A stretch of DNA of 64,000 bases from Anaerocolumna cellulosilytica (GCF_014218335.1 NZ_AP023367.1:139001-203000); one strand, 5' to 3'; positions 35,203 to 44,680 are shown, counted from the stretch's first letter. The notes: generated from the letters alone by a model not told the origin. Numbers and translations: made by a program.

Positions 35203-36285
35203 ATGAAGATGACGGCATTAGAATACGGAAAATGTGCTTGTGACACGTTAATGAAAAAATTTGAAGCACCTGTGCTTCCTCCGGTAGGAAGATTCCATTA
35301 CCACCAAGGTGTGTTTTTATCCGGTATGCAAAAGATTTATGAGATTTGCAAGGATGAAAAGTACTTAACTTATTGTAAGGATTGGGTAGATTCCATTATT
35401 AATGAAGAGGGAGAAATAAACACCTTTGATCAAGGTCAATTAGATGATATCCAACCGGGTGTATTATTGTTCTTGTTATATGAAAAATACGGTGAAGAAC
35501 GATATAAAAAGGCTCTTGATACGCTACTTCCTCTTATCCTTAATTTTCCAAAAAATGTTGAGGGAGGGCTTTGGCACAAGGAACAGAATAAAGAGCAGAT
35601 GTGGCTGGACGGTCTTTATATGGCAGGGCCAATCAGTGCCCAGTACGGAGCCACATTCGGACACAAAGAATATTATGACTTATGTATATTCCAAGCACTT
35701 TTAATGGAGAAGAAAACAAAGGATACAAAGACGGGACTTTGGTATCATGCCTGGGACAGCATAAAGGAAAGACCATGGGCAGATCCTGAAACAGGACGCT
35801 CCTCCGAATTCTGGGGTCGTTCCATCGGATGGGTTCCTGTTGCACTGCTGGAGGAACTGGAACATATTCCAGCAGATTATAAAGACAGTAAGGAGCTGGT
35901 ACGTATGACCTTAGAATTATTAGAAGCGGTTGTGAAGTATCAGGACAAGGAAAGTGGTCTGTGGTATCAGGTGGTTGACAAGGGCGGAATGGAAGGCAAC
36001 TGGCTGGAATCTTCTTGTACCTGTCTCTTTGTAGCAGCCATTTGTAAGGCAGTTCGTATGGGATTGCTTGATAAGAATTACTTAACCTATGCTAAAAAAG
36101 GGTATGAAGGTGTTATTAACCGGATTCGATTTGATGAACAAGGCATTATTATTGACAATATATGCGTTGGAACTGGAGTTGGGGATTACAAACATTACTG
36201 TGACCGTCCAACCAGTGAAAATGATTTACATGGAGCCGGAGCATTTATTATTATGTGTGCGGAAGTAAGCGGGATAATTGACTAA
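35203..36285 (+). CDS. GH105 unsaturated rhamnogalacturonyl hydrolase (YteR/YesR-like)
   Basis: 360 residues, no signal peptide. The general acid/base Asp is Asp136 in QMWLDGLYMAGP, the signature of GH88/GH105; the (alpha/alpha)6 barrel spans the whole length. It removes the unsaturated uronic acid left at fragment ends by pectate or rhamnogalacturonan lyases. Lies 18 bases after the glycosidase-like gene. A second GH105 gene is at 41668; the two differ enough to have separate substrates. Confidence 0.93.
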   Translation: MKMTALEYGKCACDTLMKKFEAPVLPPVGRFHYHQGVFLSGMQKIYEICKDEKYLTYCKDWVDSIINEEGEINTFDQGQLDDIQPGVLLFLLYEKYGEERYKKALDTLLPLILNFPKNVEGGLWHKEQNKEQMWLDGLYMAGPISAQYGATFGHKEYYDLCIFQALLMEKKTKDTKTGLWYHAWDSIKERPWADPETGRSSEFWGRSIGWVPVALLEELEHIPADYKDSKELVRMTLELLEAVVKYQDKESGLWYQVVDKGGMEGNWLESSCTCLFVAAICKAVRMGLLDKNYLTYAKKGYEGVINRIRFDEQGIIIDNICVGTGVGDYKHYCDRPTSENDLHGAGAFIIMCAEVSGIID

Positions 36286-36633
36286 TACTGACGTAGTTAC
36301 ATGCCGGAACTTAGGTCTGCATGGTTAGTCTACGTGCCAATCGGACAGCACAAGCGGATTGCGATTGATAGATAATTCGTGTGATGGTGATAAGTAGGAA
36401 TCAGCATTGATACGATTTATTTATAGAGAATTGGAATAGAAAAGGGAAGCAGGTTGAGAGAAGATGTTCTCTCAACCTGTAAAACGTATTTTTACCGGAA
36501 TAAGGGTCTAGAGATATAAAAGTAATTGAGAAACGCTTCCATCGTAAATTAGTCGTTTTGCAATCACCGAAAGTAACCTATTACAGAGAGGAGAAGTGTG
36601 AAGAAAAACGTCTTCACGCTAGGAGAAGAAATT
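36286..36633 (+). other. intergenic region inside the pectin locus
   Basis: No gene seen. It contains the hairpin at 36450-36479 that ends the import operon; the rest presumably carries the promoter of the next two genes, which I could not define. Confidence 0.4.
36450..36479 (+). terminator. terminator of the import/GH105 operon
   Basis: CAGGTTGAGAG (36450-36460) pairs perfectly with CTCTCAACCTG (36469-36479), 8-base loop. The T-run comes 10 bases later, so efficiency is uncertain. Confidence 0.55.
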
Positions 36634-37206
36634 ATGGACAAAAAAGAGTTGCAGAACATAGCCCAGGTCTTACTGGCATATGAAGAGTCAAAAGATACAA
36701 GTAAATGCAAAACCATAAAGGACCGGGAAGCCGAACTTTTAAAGTATCCTGTAACGCATGACAGTGAGGCTTTACTGGCACAGCCCTATCATATAATGAT
36801 GGATACAGAATACAGAAGAAAAGCAGGTTATTTTAAAATCGTACAACTATTTAAAAAGTCCGGTTGTCTTCCGGACGGTCATACACTACTTACCTTAGCA
36901 CTTACCATAGAAGAAATGTCAAGGATGATTTATGAATCCTTTTGGGAACTGAAGGACTTATTCAGAAGCCTTTTGAAAGAATATGAAAAGAATCAAAAAG
37001 AGCCGGATATTCTGGGTGCTTTAGCGATACTGAAAGCTTGCAGGCTCTCCCTTGTGCTCCCTGAGCATTATATGGCTATAGGACTTAGATACATGGGAGA
37101 TGAGGAGGAAACATTCGGTTTCACGCCATCTCTTACAAAGGGCTTAAGAAAAGCCTGCAAGAAGGAATATAATACCTTATGTGAATTATGGGGAGGATTG
37201 CTATGA
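36634..37206 (+). CDS. unknown helical protein coupled to the GH28 gene
   Basis: 190 residues from ATG 36634 (GGAG 8 bases upstream); a GTG at 36598 would add 12 residues. No signal peptide, membrane span or known motif. The sequence looks all-helical (LLTLALTIEEMSRMIYESFWELKDLF; GALAILKACRLSLVL). The stop overlaps the GH28 start (ATGA), so the two are made together. It may be an accessory or helper for pectin breakdown; I do not recognise the family. Confidence 0.65.
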   Translation: MDKKELQNIAQVLLAYEESKDTSKCKTIKDREAELLKYPVTHDSEALLAQPYHIMMDTEYRRKAGYFKIVQLFKKSGCLPDGHTLLTLALTIEEMSRMIYESFWELKDLFRSLLKEYEKNQKEPDILGALAILKACRLSLVLPEHYMAIGLRYMGDEEETFGFTPSLTKGLRKACKKEYNTLCELWGGLL

Positions 37207-38747
37207 ACCTTAAAATACTAAATTTATTAGCAAGAAGTATAACCGTAGAACTAGAGGGAGACACCCCTTATGAGAGGGAGCAGTATGAAGTCTGGATAAA
37301 TGGAACCTGTGTTAAGACAGATACTAAAATGGTTTTACTTCTACGAGACTTAAAGCCTGCCACAAAGTATGAATTAGCCTTAAAACAGGATGGTCAGTCG
37401 ATTGCAGAAACTACATTTGTAACAGAGGAGGAGTCTTATACCTTAAATGTAAGACAATTTCGAGCAAAAGGAGACGGAATCACGGATGATACCCAGGCCT
37501 TACAGGCTGCAATCCTATGTTGTCCTCCTAAGGGACGTGTTTTTATACCGAAAGGAACTTATAAATTCAGGAATTTATTCTTAAAAAGCAATATCGTTCT
37601 GGAACTTGGTAAGGGGGCAGTTCTTTCAGCATATTCCGAACGTGATAAATTCCCTGTCCTGCCCGGAACCATTGAAAGCTATGATGGAGAGTCAGAATAC
37701 AATCTGGGAAGCTGGGAAGGGAATCCCTTAGATTCCATGGCAAGTATTCTAACCGGAATTGATTTGGAACATGTGGTGATATGCGGGGAAGGAACGATAG
37801 ACGGAGGCGGTAACTTTGATGTGTGGTGGGTAGCCGGAGTGAATCAGAATCCGCCTTACCGCCCGAGAATGATGTTTTTCAACCGCTGCAAGGATATTAT
37901 TATAGAAGGTATTACGATTCAGAATTCCCCTTCCTGGAACCTTCATCCATACTTTTCCGAAGACATTAAGATATATGGAATTACCTTGTTGAGTCCGGAT
38001 TCTTCCCACAATACCGATGGAATCGATCCGGAATCCTGTACCAATGTAGATATTGCAGGTGTTCATTTCAGTGTAGGAGACGATTGCATTGCTATTAAAT
38101 CCGGAAAGATATATATGGGAAGAAAACACAAGAAACCATGCCGTAATATAAACATTCGTCATTGTTTCATGGAAAGAGGTCATGGAGCAGTTACAATCGG
38201 CAGTGAGATTGCTGGGGGCGTAAAAGACGTTTTAGTAAGCTGTTGTAAGTTCTACCATACAGACAGAGGATTACGAATTAAGACAAGAAGGGGAAGAGGA
38301 AAAGATTCCATTATAGATGGTATTGTTTTTGACCGTATTGTCATGGACGAAGTAAAATCTCCCTTTGTTGTAAACTGCTTCTATTTCTGTGATCCCGATG
38401 GTAGGACAGAGTATGTAGGAACCCAGGAAAAACTACCGGTTGATGAAAGAACACCGAGTGTGAAATCGCTTCATTTTAAGAACATTGTCTGCAAAAATGC
38501 GCACCATACCGGAGTATGTATCTATGGCTTGCCGGAACAAAAGATAGAATCCATAGTAATGGAGAATATTGATATATCCTATTCATCTGAGGCAACGAAA
38601 GGAATTGCAGCTATGATGCTTGCCTGCGAACCCACCAGCAGATTAGGTATCTTTGCAAGGAATGTAAAGTCATTGGTATTAGAAAATGTAAACCTCCACA
38701 ATGCAGTGAAAGAGTATGATATAAAAGAGGTAGCTAGAGTGAATTAG
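37203..38747 (+). CDS. GH28 polygalacturonase with N-terminal Fn3-like domain
   Basis: 514 residues. N-terminal Fn3-like domain (about 1-78), then the GH28 right-handed beta-helix. Catalytic set visible: NTDGID (270-275), GDD (292-294), the His of GHG (326-328) and RIKT downstream. No signal peptide, so it acts inside on imported oligogalacturonides, probably as an exo-enzyme. The ATG at 37203 has GGGAGG 6 bases upstream and overlaps the previous stop; a GTG-type start 15 bases earlier is not favoured. Confidence 0.94.
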   Translation: MNLKILNLLARSITVELEGDTPYEREQYEVWINGTCVKTDTKMVLLLRDLKPATKYELALKQDGQSIAETTFVTEEESYTLNVRQFRAKGDGITDDTQALQAAILCCPPKGRVFIPKGTYKFRNLFLKSNIVLELGKGAVLSAYSERDKFPVLPGTIESYDGESEYNLGSWEGNPLDSMASILTGIDLEHVVICGEGTIDGGGNFDVWWVAGVNQNPPYRPRMMFFNRCKDIIIEGITIQNSPSWNLHPYFSEDIKIYGITLLSPDSSHNTDGIDPESCTNVDIAGVHFSVGDDCIAIKSGKIYMGRKHKKPCRNINIRHCFMERGHGAVTIGSEIAGGVKDVLVSCCKFYHTDRGLRIKTRRGRGKDSIIDGIVFDRIVMDEVKSPFVVNCFYFCDPDGRTEYVGTQEKLPVDERTPSVKSLHFKNIVCKNAHHTGVCIYGLPEQKIESIVMENIDISYSSEATKGIAAMMLACEPTSRLGIFARNVKSLVLENVNLHNAVKEYDIKEVARVN

Positions 38748-38799
38748 AAAAGATAATTCACACCCTGATTTATAGCAGTGCCACATCTGCAAGCAGATA

Positions 38800-38825
38800 C
38801 GGCATGCGAACAAAGCCGCATGCCG
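38800..38825. terminator. shared terminator of convergent GH28 and GH4 genes
   Basis: CGGCATGCG (38800-38808) pairs with CGCATGCCG (38817-38825), 8-base loop, in the 98-base gap between the two convergent genes. No strong T-tract. Confidence 0.5.
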
Positions 38826-38845
38826 GAGTGTTAGAACATTGAGAA

Positions 38846-40258
38846 TTATTTTAATAATTCTTTCTGCCAGAGTTCCGGCAGATAATGTAAGGTATTTTGA
38901 ATCATTTCCTTTAATAATACCTTGCCTTCTCCTTCGGTACATTTACCTTTTACAAGAGGGTCATTCATAAATGCTTCTAAAGCGAATGTAAAATCACAGC
39001 TTAAGGCAGCTTGTAAAATGGTTTCATGATTCTCTACATGAGGTTGAATCAGGGATAAGATATTAGTAGGGATTGGTCCGGCGATTACCGGTTTAATGGA
39101 ATCCCTTTCAAAAAGAGCATTAATTTCTACTACTGCTGTACGGGGCAGATTCGTAATCTGTCCGTTGGTATTTGGGATATTTACATTGCTGACAAGACGT
39201 GTCAGACCGCAAAGGGCTTTGATTAATAATACACCTTCTTCTCCCGAAGGTTTTAATTCAATTTCCTCCTCCCCATTTACCAGTCGCTTGCTTTTTAAAA
39301 GACGGTTTTTTAAGTCTTTTTTTCTGTATGCCACTGTAGTAAGACCGAACTTCCAGCTGTTAATGGTATCCGGATCATTTAAATATTCTGTACCCGGCAT
39401 AAATTCAGCCAGATGGCGGTCTCCGGCAGCAGCAATCAGACCAAAGCGTTTAAACAAATCAAACTTAACACGTTGAGCACTGGAGAAGGAAGAATTCATC
39501 CAATTTTTATCTCCTTTTTCCATGCCCTGTTCATGATGGGAATTGACATAATCCTTATAAATAGGGAATAAGTCAATTCCCTTATAGGAAGCACTATCAA
39601 ACCACGTAAAATGATTGATTCCAAGTACATTTACAAAGACCTCATTCCGATCGATGCCTGTCAAGCCAAATCGTTCCTGAGCGATGTCCCTTAAAATTTT
39701 CTGCGTACCAAATACTTCATGACAACACCCAAAGGCTTTAATTTCCGGAAAGGCATGATATAAGGTCTTAACACACAGGGACATAGGATTGGTATAATTG
39801 ATAACCCAGGCATCCGGAGAATACACTTTAATAGCTTCTGCAATTTCTACAAACATAGGAATGGTGCGAAGTGCCCGGACTAATCCGCCTGGTCCTGCGG
39901 TATCGCCCACTGATTGAAAGATATTATATTTTTCAGGTGCATGCACATCGGATTCCATCTCCTGAAAAGTTCCGGGTAAGATGGAGATAATTACAAAATC
40001 AGCTCCGGTCAATGCCTCTTTTATGGTAGGAACGGCTTTGTACTCCCAGTTGCCGATACTTTCAGGTCTTTCATTTAAACGGTTTCCGATGATTTCATTC
40101 TGCTTAGCTGCATCTAAATCAAGGTCATAAAGAGCAACGGTTCCGGATAAATCGGGTTCCAGTGCAAAGTCGGCCATTAAACGCCATGCCCAACCTCTGG
40201 AACCGCCCCCGATATAGGCAATTTTACAATTTGTTATTTTGGAATTGCTGTAAATCAT
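38846..40258 (-). CDS. lplD: GH4 alpha-galacturonidase (LplD-like)
   Basis: 470 residues of family GH4, which uses NAD and a divalent metal. Seen: dinucleotide loop YIGGGSRGWAW (15-25), metal-binding Cys in FGCCHEVFG and His in GINHFTWF, and NYTNPMSLC. LplD of Bacillus subtilis, an alpha-galacturonidase, is coded with lplABC, the same kind of importer as here. It would free galacturonic acid from short oligogalacturonides. AGGAGG lies 6 bases before the ATG. It is divergent from the next AraC regulator. Confidence 0.88.
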   Translation of the reverse strand: MIYSNSKITNCKIAYIGGGSRGWAWRLMADFALEPDLSGTVALYDLDLDAAKQNEIIGNRLNERPESIGNWEYKAVPTIKEALTGADFVIISILPGTFQEMESDVHAPEKYNIFQSVGDTAGPGGLVRALRTIPMFVEIAEAIKVYSPDAWVINYTNPMSLCVKTLYHAFPEIKAFGCCHEVFGTQKILRDIAQERFGLTGIDRNEVFVNVLGINHFTWFDSASYKGIDLFPIYKDYVNSHHEQGMEKGDKNWMNSSFSSAQRVKFDLFKRFGLIAAAGDRHLAEFMPGTEYLNDPDTINSWKFGLTTVAYRKKDLKNRLLKSKRLVNGEEEIELKPSGEEGVLLIKALCGLTRLVSNVNIPNTNGQITNLPRTAVVEINALFERDSIKPVIAGPIPTNILSLIQPHVENHETILQAALSCDFTFALEAFMNDPLVKGKCTEGEGKVLLKEMIQNTLHYLPELWQKELLK

Positions 40259-40573
40259 AAGTTGTCCTCCTGTAATTGAACTATAGAATGTGTGGGAGTC
40301 TTGTAACGCCCCCTTTAAGAGTGTATGTTCTTACTTAAGTATACAAAAAAATAATTGGAAAATATCAAAAAAACGAACACGAATACATTAAAACTAGAAA
40401 AATCGGATACATTTTAAGATTTGTTGGAGGATGTACAAGTAAGCATGAGATAGGTCTGTTAGATAGAGTTTGAATTGGATCCTCTCTTTCATTTTGGGAA
40501 GTTATGTTTAAAGCAGACATGTAATGGAGTAGATTTAAAACCTGTGGTACCATTAGCAGGTATTAGAAAGGAT
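40259..40573. promoter_or_regulatory. divergent control region of the GH4 and AraC genes
   Basis: No gene seen. On the minus strand TTGATA and GTATAC, about 18 bases apart near 40340-40370, could be the GH4 promoter. No repeat clear enough to call an operator. Confidence 0.35.
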
Positions 40574-41449
40574 ATGAATAGCCGTATGGAGCAATTAATA
40601 TTTCGTGAGCGGATGGACGGTTTAATGATAGATTGTATCTATAGGGATTCAGAGTATTCTATGGCAGCTAAGCATATGCATAGTGAATACGAAATATATG
40701 TACTCTTAGAAGGAGAACAGTATTACTTTATAGAAGAGAAAACCTGTCATGTGACTGCCGGAACCATAATGTTGATTGGAAAAGAGAAAATTCATTGGAC
40801 GGGAAAAGCAGGATGTAGCAGGCAGAAGCGAATACTGGTAGAAATAAAGGAAGAGTGGCTGGATTCTTTTTTAAAGAAAAACGGATTCTGGAGCTTGCAG
40901 CAGTTGTTTCATACCTATCAGATGCTTACTCCAAAAGAATGGGAATTTAAAGAAATATGTAGATTGTTACTAGAAGTAAAAGAAGAAATCACAGAAAAAA
41001 AGCTTGGCTATGAGATAATTGTTAAAATGAAGATTTCACAAGCGCTTCTTGTAATCTTGCGTTATGGTATGGACAGCCACAAAGAGAGAAGAATAGAAGA
41101 AAAATCCACTGAAAAATATCACATTGTGCAAAGGGCTGTGAAATATATCCAAAACCATTGTGAAGAAAAGTTATTGATTCAGGAGGTAGCGGATGCCTTA
41201 TTTATCAGCAGGTGTTACTTAAGCCGCATATTTAAAGAATATACTGGTGTAACCGTCAACGAGTATATTGTAATTCAAAGAGTACAAAAAGGTAAAAAAC
41301 TGTTGCAGCAGGAAGAATATAGTATTACCAAAATATCTGAACTTGCTGGTTTTGAAAGTATCACGTATTTTGGTAAGGTATTTAAACAGTACACCGGTAA
41401 GACACCTAGAATGTATCGTAGTCAGTTTCGAACGAAAGGTTATAATTAG
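40574..41449 (+). CDS. AraC-family regulator with cupin sensor domain
   Basis: About 291 residues. An N-terminal cupin-like sugar-binding domain (about 10-140, with HSEYEIYVLLEGEQYYF and a HVTAGTIMLIGKEKIHW beta segment) and a C-terminal AraC helix-turn-helix pair (about 185-285: LIQEVADALFISRCYLSRIFKEYTG and SITKISELAGFESITYFGKVFK). It lies between the GH4 and the second GH105 gene and probably controls them in response to a uronic acid or unsaturated fragment. The start is uncertain: ATGs at 40574 and 40586 share a weak AAAGG site, and a TTG at 40475 would add 33 residues. Confidence 0.85.
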   Translation: MNSRMEQLIFRERMDGLMIDCIYRDSEYSMAAKHMHSEYEIYVLLEGEQYYFIEEKTCHVTAGTIMLIGKEKIHWTGKAGCSRQKRILVEIKEEWLDSFLKKNGFWSLQQLFHTYQMLTPKEWEFKEICRLLLEVKEEITEKKLGYEIIVKMKISQALLVILRYGMDSHKERRIEEKSTEKYHIVQRAVKYIQNHCEEKLLIQEVADALFISRCYLSRIFKEYTGVTVNEYIVIQRVQKGKKLLQQEEYSITKISELAGFESITYFGKVFKQYTGKTPRMYRSQFRTKGYN

Positions 41450-41614
41450 ATATTCAAAAAACTATTTATATTGTAATGAAAGTAGGTAACTTGCAGGCTG
41501 GGAAATTTCGTTCTAATATAACAGCCCAATGACATGGAATATCTAACATATTTCTCTAGGCTCTCTCGTTCATTTCTTTAAGCAAATACCTGATACATTT
41601 TTGAAAAAGGGCTT

Positions 41615-41643
41615 TTGACACCCACATCCTAATAAGTTATAAT
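41615..41643 (+). promoter_or_regulatory. consensus sigma-A promoter of the second GH105 gene
   Basis: TTGACA (41615-41620), 17-base spacer, TATAAT (41638-41643): both hexamers are perfect. It shows that this GH105 gene is transcribed on its own. Confidence 0.9.
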
Positions 41644-41667
41644 AATACGAAAGAAAGGAAAAGTGTG

Positions 41668-42801
41668 ATGAAATACAATAAAATATTAAACGACTATATA
41701 AAACAGCTATTAGAAGAAAGTACCCCTGAGGCACCGGTATGGAACAGAGAACAGTTCATACACAACAATGGAGCAAACTGGAATTATGTGAATGGTATAA
41801 CTATGCGCGCCCTTTTAAATCTATACAGTAACACAGGTGAGGAAACCTACTTAAACTTTGTGGATGGATTCATGGATTATTTTGTAGATGTGGATGGGAG
41901 CATAAAGACATACGAGCTTTCTGATTATAATATAGACCATTTATGCGGAGGGCCGGTACTGCTTACTCTTTATGAAATAACCGGAAAAGAAAAATATATA
42001 AAAGCATCAAAAGAGCTTCGTCAACAGCTTAATACACACCCAAGGACGAAAGAAGGGAACTTCTGGCACAAAAAAGTATATCCCAATCAAGTATGGTTAG
42101 ATGGGTTATATATGGGACAGCCCTTCTATATGGAATATGAAGAGAAATACAATCAGGCTGCCGGCTGTGCTGACAGCTTCAGTCAATTTATCAATGTTGG
42201 GCGTCTTATGAAAGATACAGTGACGGGGCTGTATTATCATGGATACGATGAATCCAGAGAAAGCTTCTGGTGTGATAAATCAACGGGACTATCGAAAGGA
42301 TTCTGGTTAAGAGCTTTAGGCTGGTTTGTAATGGCACTTGTGGATACAATGGAAGTTATGCCTAAGACAATGGAAGCAGAAAAAGAAGAACTTATGATTT
42401 TGTATCAAGACCTAATAGAGACACTGTTAAGATATCAGGATACGAACAGCAGTATGTGGTATCAGGTAATTGACCAGGGCGGACGAGAAGGCAATTATCT
42501 GGAAACAAGCGGAAGTGCCATTATCTCTTATGCCATCTTAAAAAGTGTAAGGCTTTCCTATCTGAAACCGTCCTATCGTGAAATTGGAGAACGGGTCTTT
42601 TACGGAATCTGTGACAAGTATTTATCAGAGGAGAATGGCAAGTTGCAGCTTGGAGGTATCTGCTTGGTGGCCGGACTTGGCGGAAACGGCACAAGAAGAG
42701 ACGGAAGCTATGCGTATTATATCAGCGAGCCAGTAGTAGAGAATGACGGAAAAGGTGTGGCACCGCTGCTGCTGGCATATTCAGAGATATTAAGAGGTTA
42801 G
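41668..42801 (+). CDS. second GH105 unsaturated uronyl hydrolase
   Basis: 377 residues, no signal peptide. The catalytic Asp is Asp145 in QVWLDGLYMGQP. Compared with the product of 35203 it keeps the barrel and the GLWYQVVDxGGxEGN-like segment (MWYQVIDQGGREGNYLE) but differs strongly in the first 90 residues, so the two likely act on different fragments (for example galacturonan and rhamnogalacturonan ends). ATG 41668 is 8 bases after AAAGGAA; the two overlapping GTGs before it are less likely. Confidence 0.92.
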   Translation: MKYNKILNDYIKQLLEESTPEAPVWNREQFIHNNGANWNYVNGITMRALLNLYSNTGEETYLNFVDGFMDYFVDVDGSIKTYELSDYNIDHLCGGPVLLTLYEITGKEKYIKASKELRQQLNTHPRTKEGNFWHKKVYPNQVWLDGLYMGQPFYMEYEEKYNQAAGCADSFSQFINVGRLMKDTVTGLYYHGYDESRESFWCDKSTGLSKGFWLRALGWFVMALVDTMEVMPKTMEAEKEELMILYQDLIETLLRYQDTNSSMWYQVIDQGGREGNYLETSGSAIISYAILKSVRLSYLKPSYREIGERVFYGICDKYLSEENGKLQLGGICLVAGLGGNGTRRDGSYAYYISEPVVENDGKGVAPLLLAYSEILRG

Positions 42802-42867
42802 ATTGATGCTTTCTTAAGAAGGCAGAATTGCCTTTATCAAAGCCTTTTTATACTGTATTTATTATAA

Positions 42868-42900
42868 AGCCCATGGGTAGGATAGTAAACCGCATGGGCT
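42868..42900 (-). terminator. terminator between GH105 and the small Cys/Lys-rich gene
   Basis: AGCCCATG (42868-42875) pairs with CATGGGCT (42893-42900), with three more pairs inside. On the minus strand it is followed by TTATAATAAAT. Lies 40 bases after the minus-strand stop at 42941. A smaller AAGGCA/TGCCTT hairpin at 42819-42834 may serve the plus-strand gene. Confidence 0.45.
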
Positions 42901-42940
42901 AAGTTATATAAAATCTAATCACATATAAATAATCAAAAAA

Positions 42941-43159
42941 TTAATATTTTTTACATTTATCACAATAGATATTTATAGTGACACAATTTTTGTCATCTTT
43001 GTCGTATTCTTTTTTGTAACCATCTTTACAATAATCATCTGATTTATATTCCTTTTTTTTATCATCGCAAAAGATATTTACAATAACACAACTTTCGTCA
43101 AAATCGTATCTACGTTCTTTCTTTTCTTTTTGGTAATTATTATTTTCATAATTATACAT
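42941..43159 (-). CDS. small Lys/Asp/Cys-rich protein with an internal repeat
   Basis: 72 residues, very hydrophilic, no signal peptide. A motif of the form C-V-x-(I/V)-N-I-(F/Y)-C-D occurs twice (SCVIVNIFCDD near 23-33 and NCVTINIYCDK near 58-68), joined by a Lys/Asp/Tyr-rich stretch. A good AGGAGG site 11 bases before the ATG supports real translation. Small Cys- and Tyr-rich proteins with repeats occur among spore-coat and metal-binding proteins; I cannot assign a family. Confidence 0.6.
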   Translation of the reverse strand: MYNYENNNYQKEKKERRYDFDESCVIVNIFCDDKKKEYKSDDYCKDGYKKEYDKDDKNCVTINIYCDKCKKY

Positions 43160-43234
43160 AGTATTAAGAATCCTCCTTTTTTAGAATTCTCTATATTTTA
43201 TGCATAATTCGACATAATGTTACAATTGTTTTGT

Positions 43235-44593
43235 TTATGATAATTTTTTCTTTTCTAGTTGTTCGCGAATATATGTATTGTTTAACCAGAAGCATTGTTT
43301 AGGCATAAATCTACCATCCGGAAGTTCCAAAACATCTCTAGAGTCACGTGCATGAGGGCGAACATGTGCTACACGATTTTCACTTGCTTTTGGCAGATTA
43401 TTAAATGTTCTGCTTCCAACTTTTTTAAGTTTTACGCCTTCTTTTATAATTGCTACGGTACGTTTCCAAACAGATTCAACTTCTTGTAAGTCACCTTCAG
43501 GCATATTCCAGAAGATAAGATTATCAAAAACTAATTCTTTATTTGTGTTAAAGCGGAAAATAACGAACAAAAACTTTGTTTGTTCAAGCATTGTCTTGAA
43601 CTCACTATATTCCCAGTCTTCTGTAATAATCTTTTTGAAATGAAAAATAGGAAATGACATACTTTCTGTAATTGATCCATCAAAATTAACACGAATTGTT
43701 TTTGGAAGAATATTGGCTTTCTGGAATTCTTCCGTGGCAGCTAAGTGACCATTAACGCCTAGCATACGAGCTAAAAGCAATTCATTTACGTTTTTAGCAT
43801 TTGTTTTGAGTTTGAAGTCGTTAAGCAGCTGAGATTGCGTTTTGTTAAAGTACGGACGAATTTTATGAATGACATATTCTTCAAAAGATTGTTTTTTAAG
43901 TACCTCTGGATTCTTTATAATATGTTCATCTATTTTATCACCAAATATATAGCTATTAAGAATATAAGTCATATAAGATTGCTTTAGTGAAAAGGCTCTT
44001 TGTTTAGCGGGTAATTCTGAAAATGGCTGCTTACGAACCGATGCAGCAGAAGCACCTTTTGTACAAGCACCAAGGTAGAGTGTATCTCCCTCTGATAATT
44101 CATGTGCTTTTCCAGCTTTAATTTTAGTGACGATGGTTGCCCAGTCTTTTTCAATTATAAGCAAGTCCTCGGTCGGGAAGCTGAATAGTGTAGCTGCGTC
44201 TATAGTGAAGTTCCCTTTAGAGACCCCTTCCTTGTGTTCATATGACAGCAAAAGCATTGTATTACACTTCTTCCAAAAGCTGCTAGTAAAAAATGTATGT
44301 TTATATTCTTCCATATAGTTAATAATATTACAAACTAAACGCTCTTTTGCTCGTATCTCTTTCTTTTTATATACATAAGGAGTAACCTTCAGCTCAACGC
44401 CAGCTTCTGCAAAGTCGGGATTAGATTCGCTATTAATTTTGTACCCAAACCAAGATTCCTCTAAGACACTGCCAATTGCGCCTTTACCAGTTTTTAAGCG
44501 ATTTGTTTTATCAATCTGATGTAGCGGAATCCCAATAACTTCTCTACCACGTTCCAGAATTTCTTCTTTTGTTTTATATACCCGATCTCCCAT
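43235..44593 (-). CDS. Sau3AI-type restriction endonuclease (GATC)
   Basis: 452 residues, close to the length of Sau3AI and similar over the whole sequence as I recall it (for example GKAHELSEGDTLYLGACTKGASAAS and KQRAFSLKQSYMTYIL). The MutH/Sau3AI nuclease motif is seen as Asp60, Glu67 and Lys69 in PDFAEAGVELK. A second, catalytically dead MutH-like half follows, as known for Sau3AI. Expected to cut unmethylated GATC. Divergent from its methyltransferase gene. Confidence 0.93.
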   Translation of the reverse strand: MGDRVYKTKEEILERGREVIGIPLHQIDKTNRLKTGKGAIGSVLEESWFGYKINSESNPDFAEAGVELKVTPYVYKKKEIRAKERLVCNIINYMEEYKHTFFTSSFWKKCNTMLLLSYEHKEGVSKGNFTIDAATLFSFPTEDLLIIEKDWATIVTKIKAGKAHELSEGDTLYLGACTKGASAASVRKQPFSELPAKQRAFSLKQSYMTYILNSYIFGDKIDEHIIKNPEVLKKQSFEEYVIHKIRPYFNKTQSQLLNDFKLKTNAKNVNELLLARMLGVNGHLAATEEFQKANILPKTIRVNFDGSITESMSFPIFHFKKIITEDWEYSEFKTMLEQTKFLFVIFRFNTNKELVFDNLIFWNMPEGDLQEVESVWKRTVAIIKEGVKLKKVGSRTFNNLPKASENRVAHVRPHARDSRDVLELPDGRFMPKQCFWLNNTYIREQLEKKKLS

Positions 44594-44622
44594 GATTACA
44601 CCTCTAAAAATACAACTTACTA

Positions 44623-44651
44623 TTGATCTTTGAAAATAAATATGTTAAAAT
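44623..44651 (+). promoter_or_regulatory. putative promoter of the methyltransferase gene
   Basis: TTGATC (44623-44628), 17-base spacer, TAAAAT (44646-44651). The -35 hexamer itself contains a GATC site (44625-44628), the expected target of the encoded enzymes. Confidence 0.5.
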
Positions 44652-44680
44652 AGTTCTTATCTATTTAATTAATAATTTTA

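Noticed and set aside
38679-38942. 87-codon minus-strand frame across the GH28/GH4 junction
   Set aside because: It runs through the shared terminator and the ends of both convergent genes, with no ribosome site.
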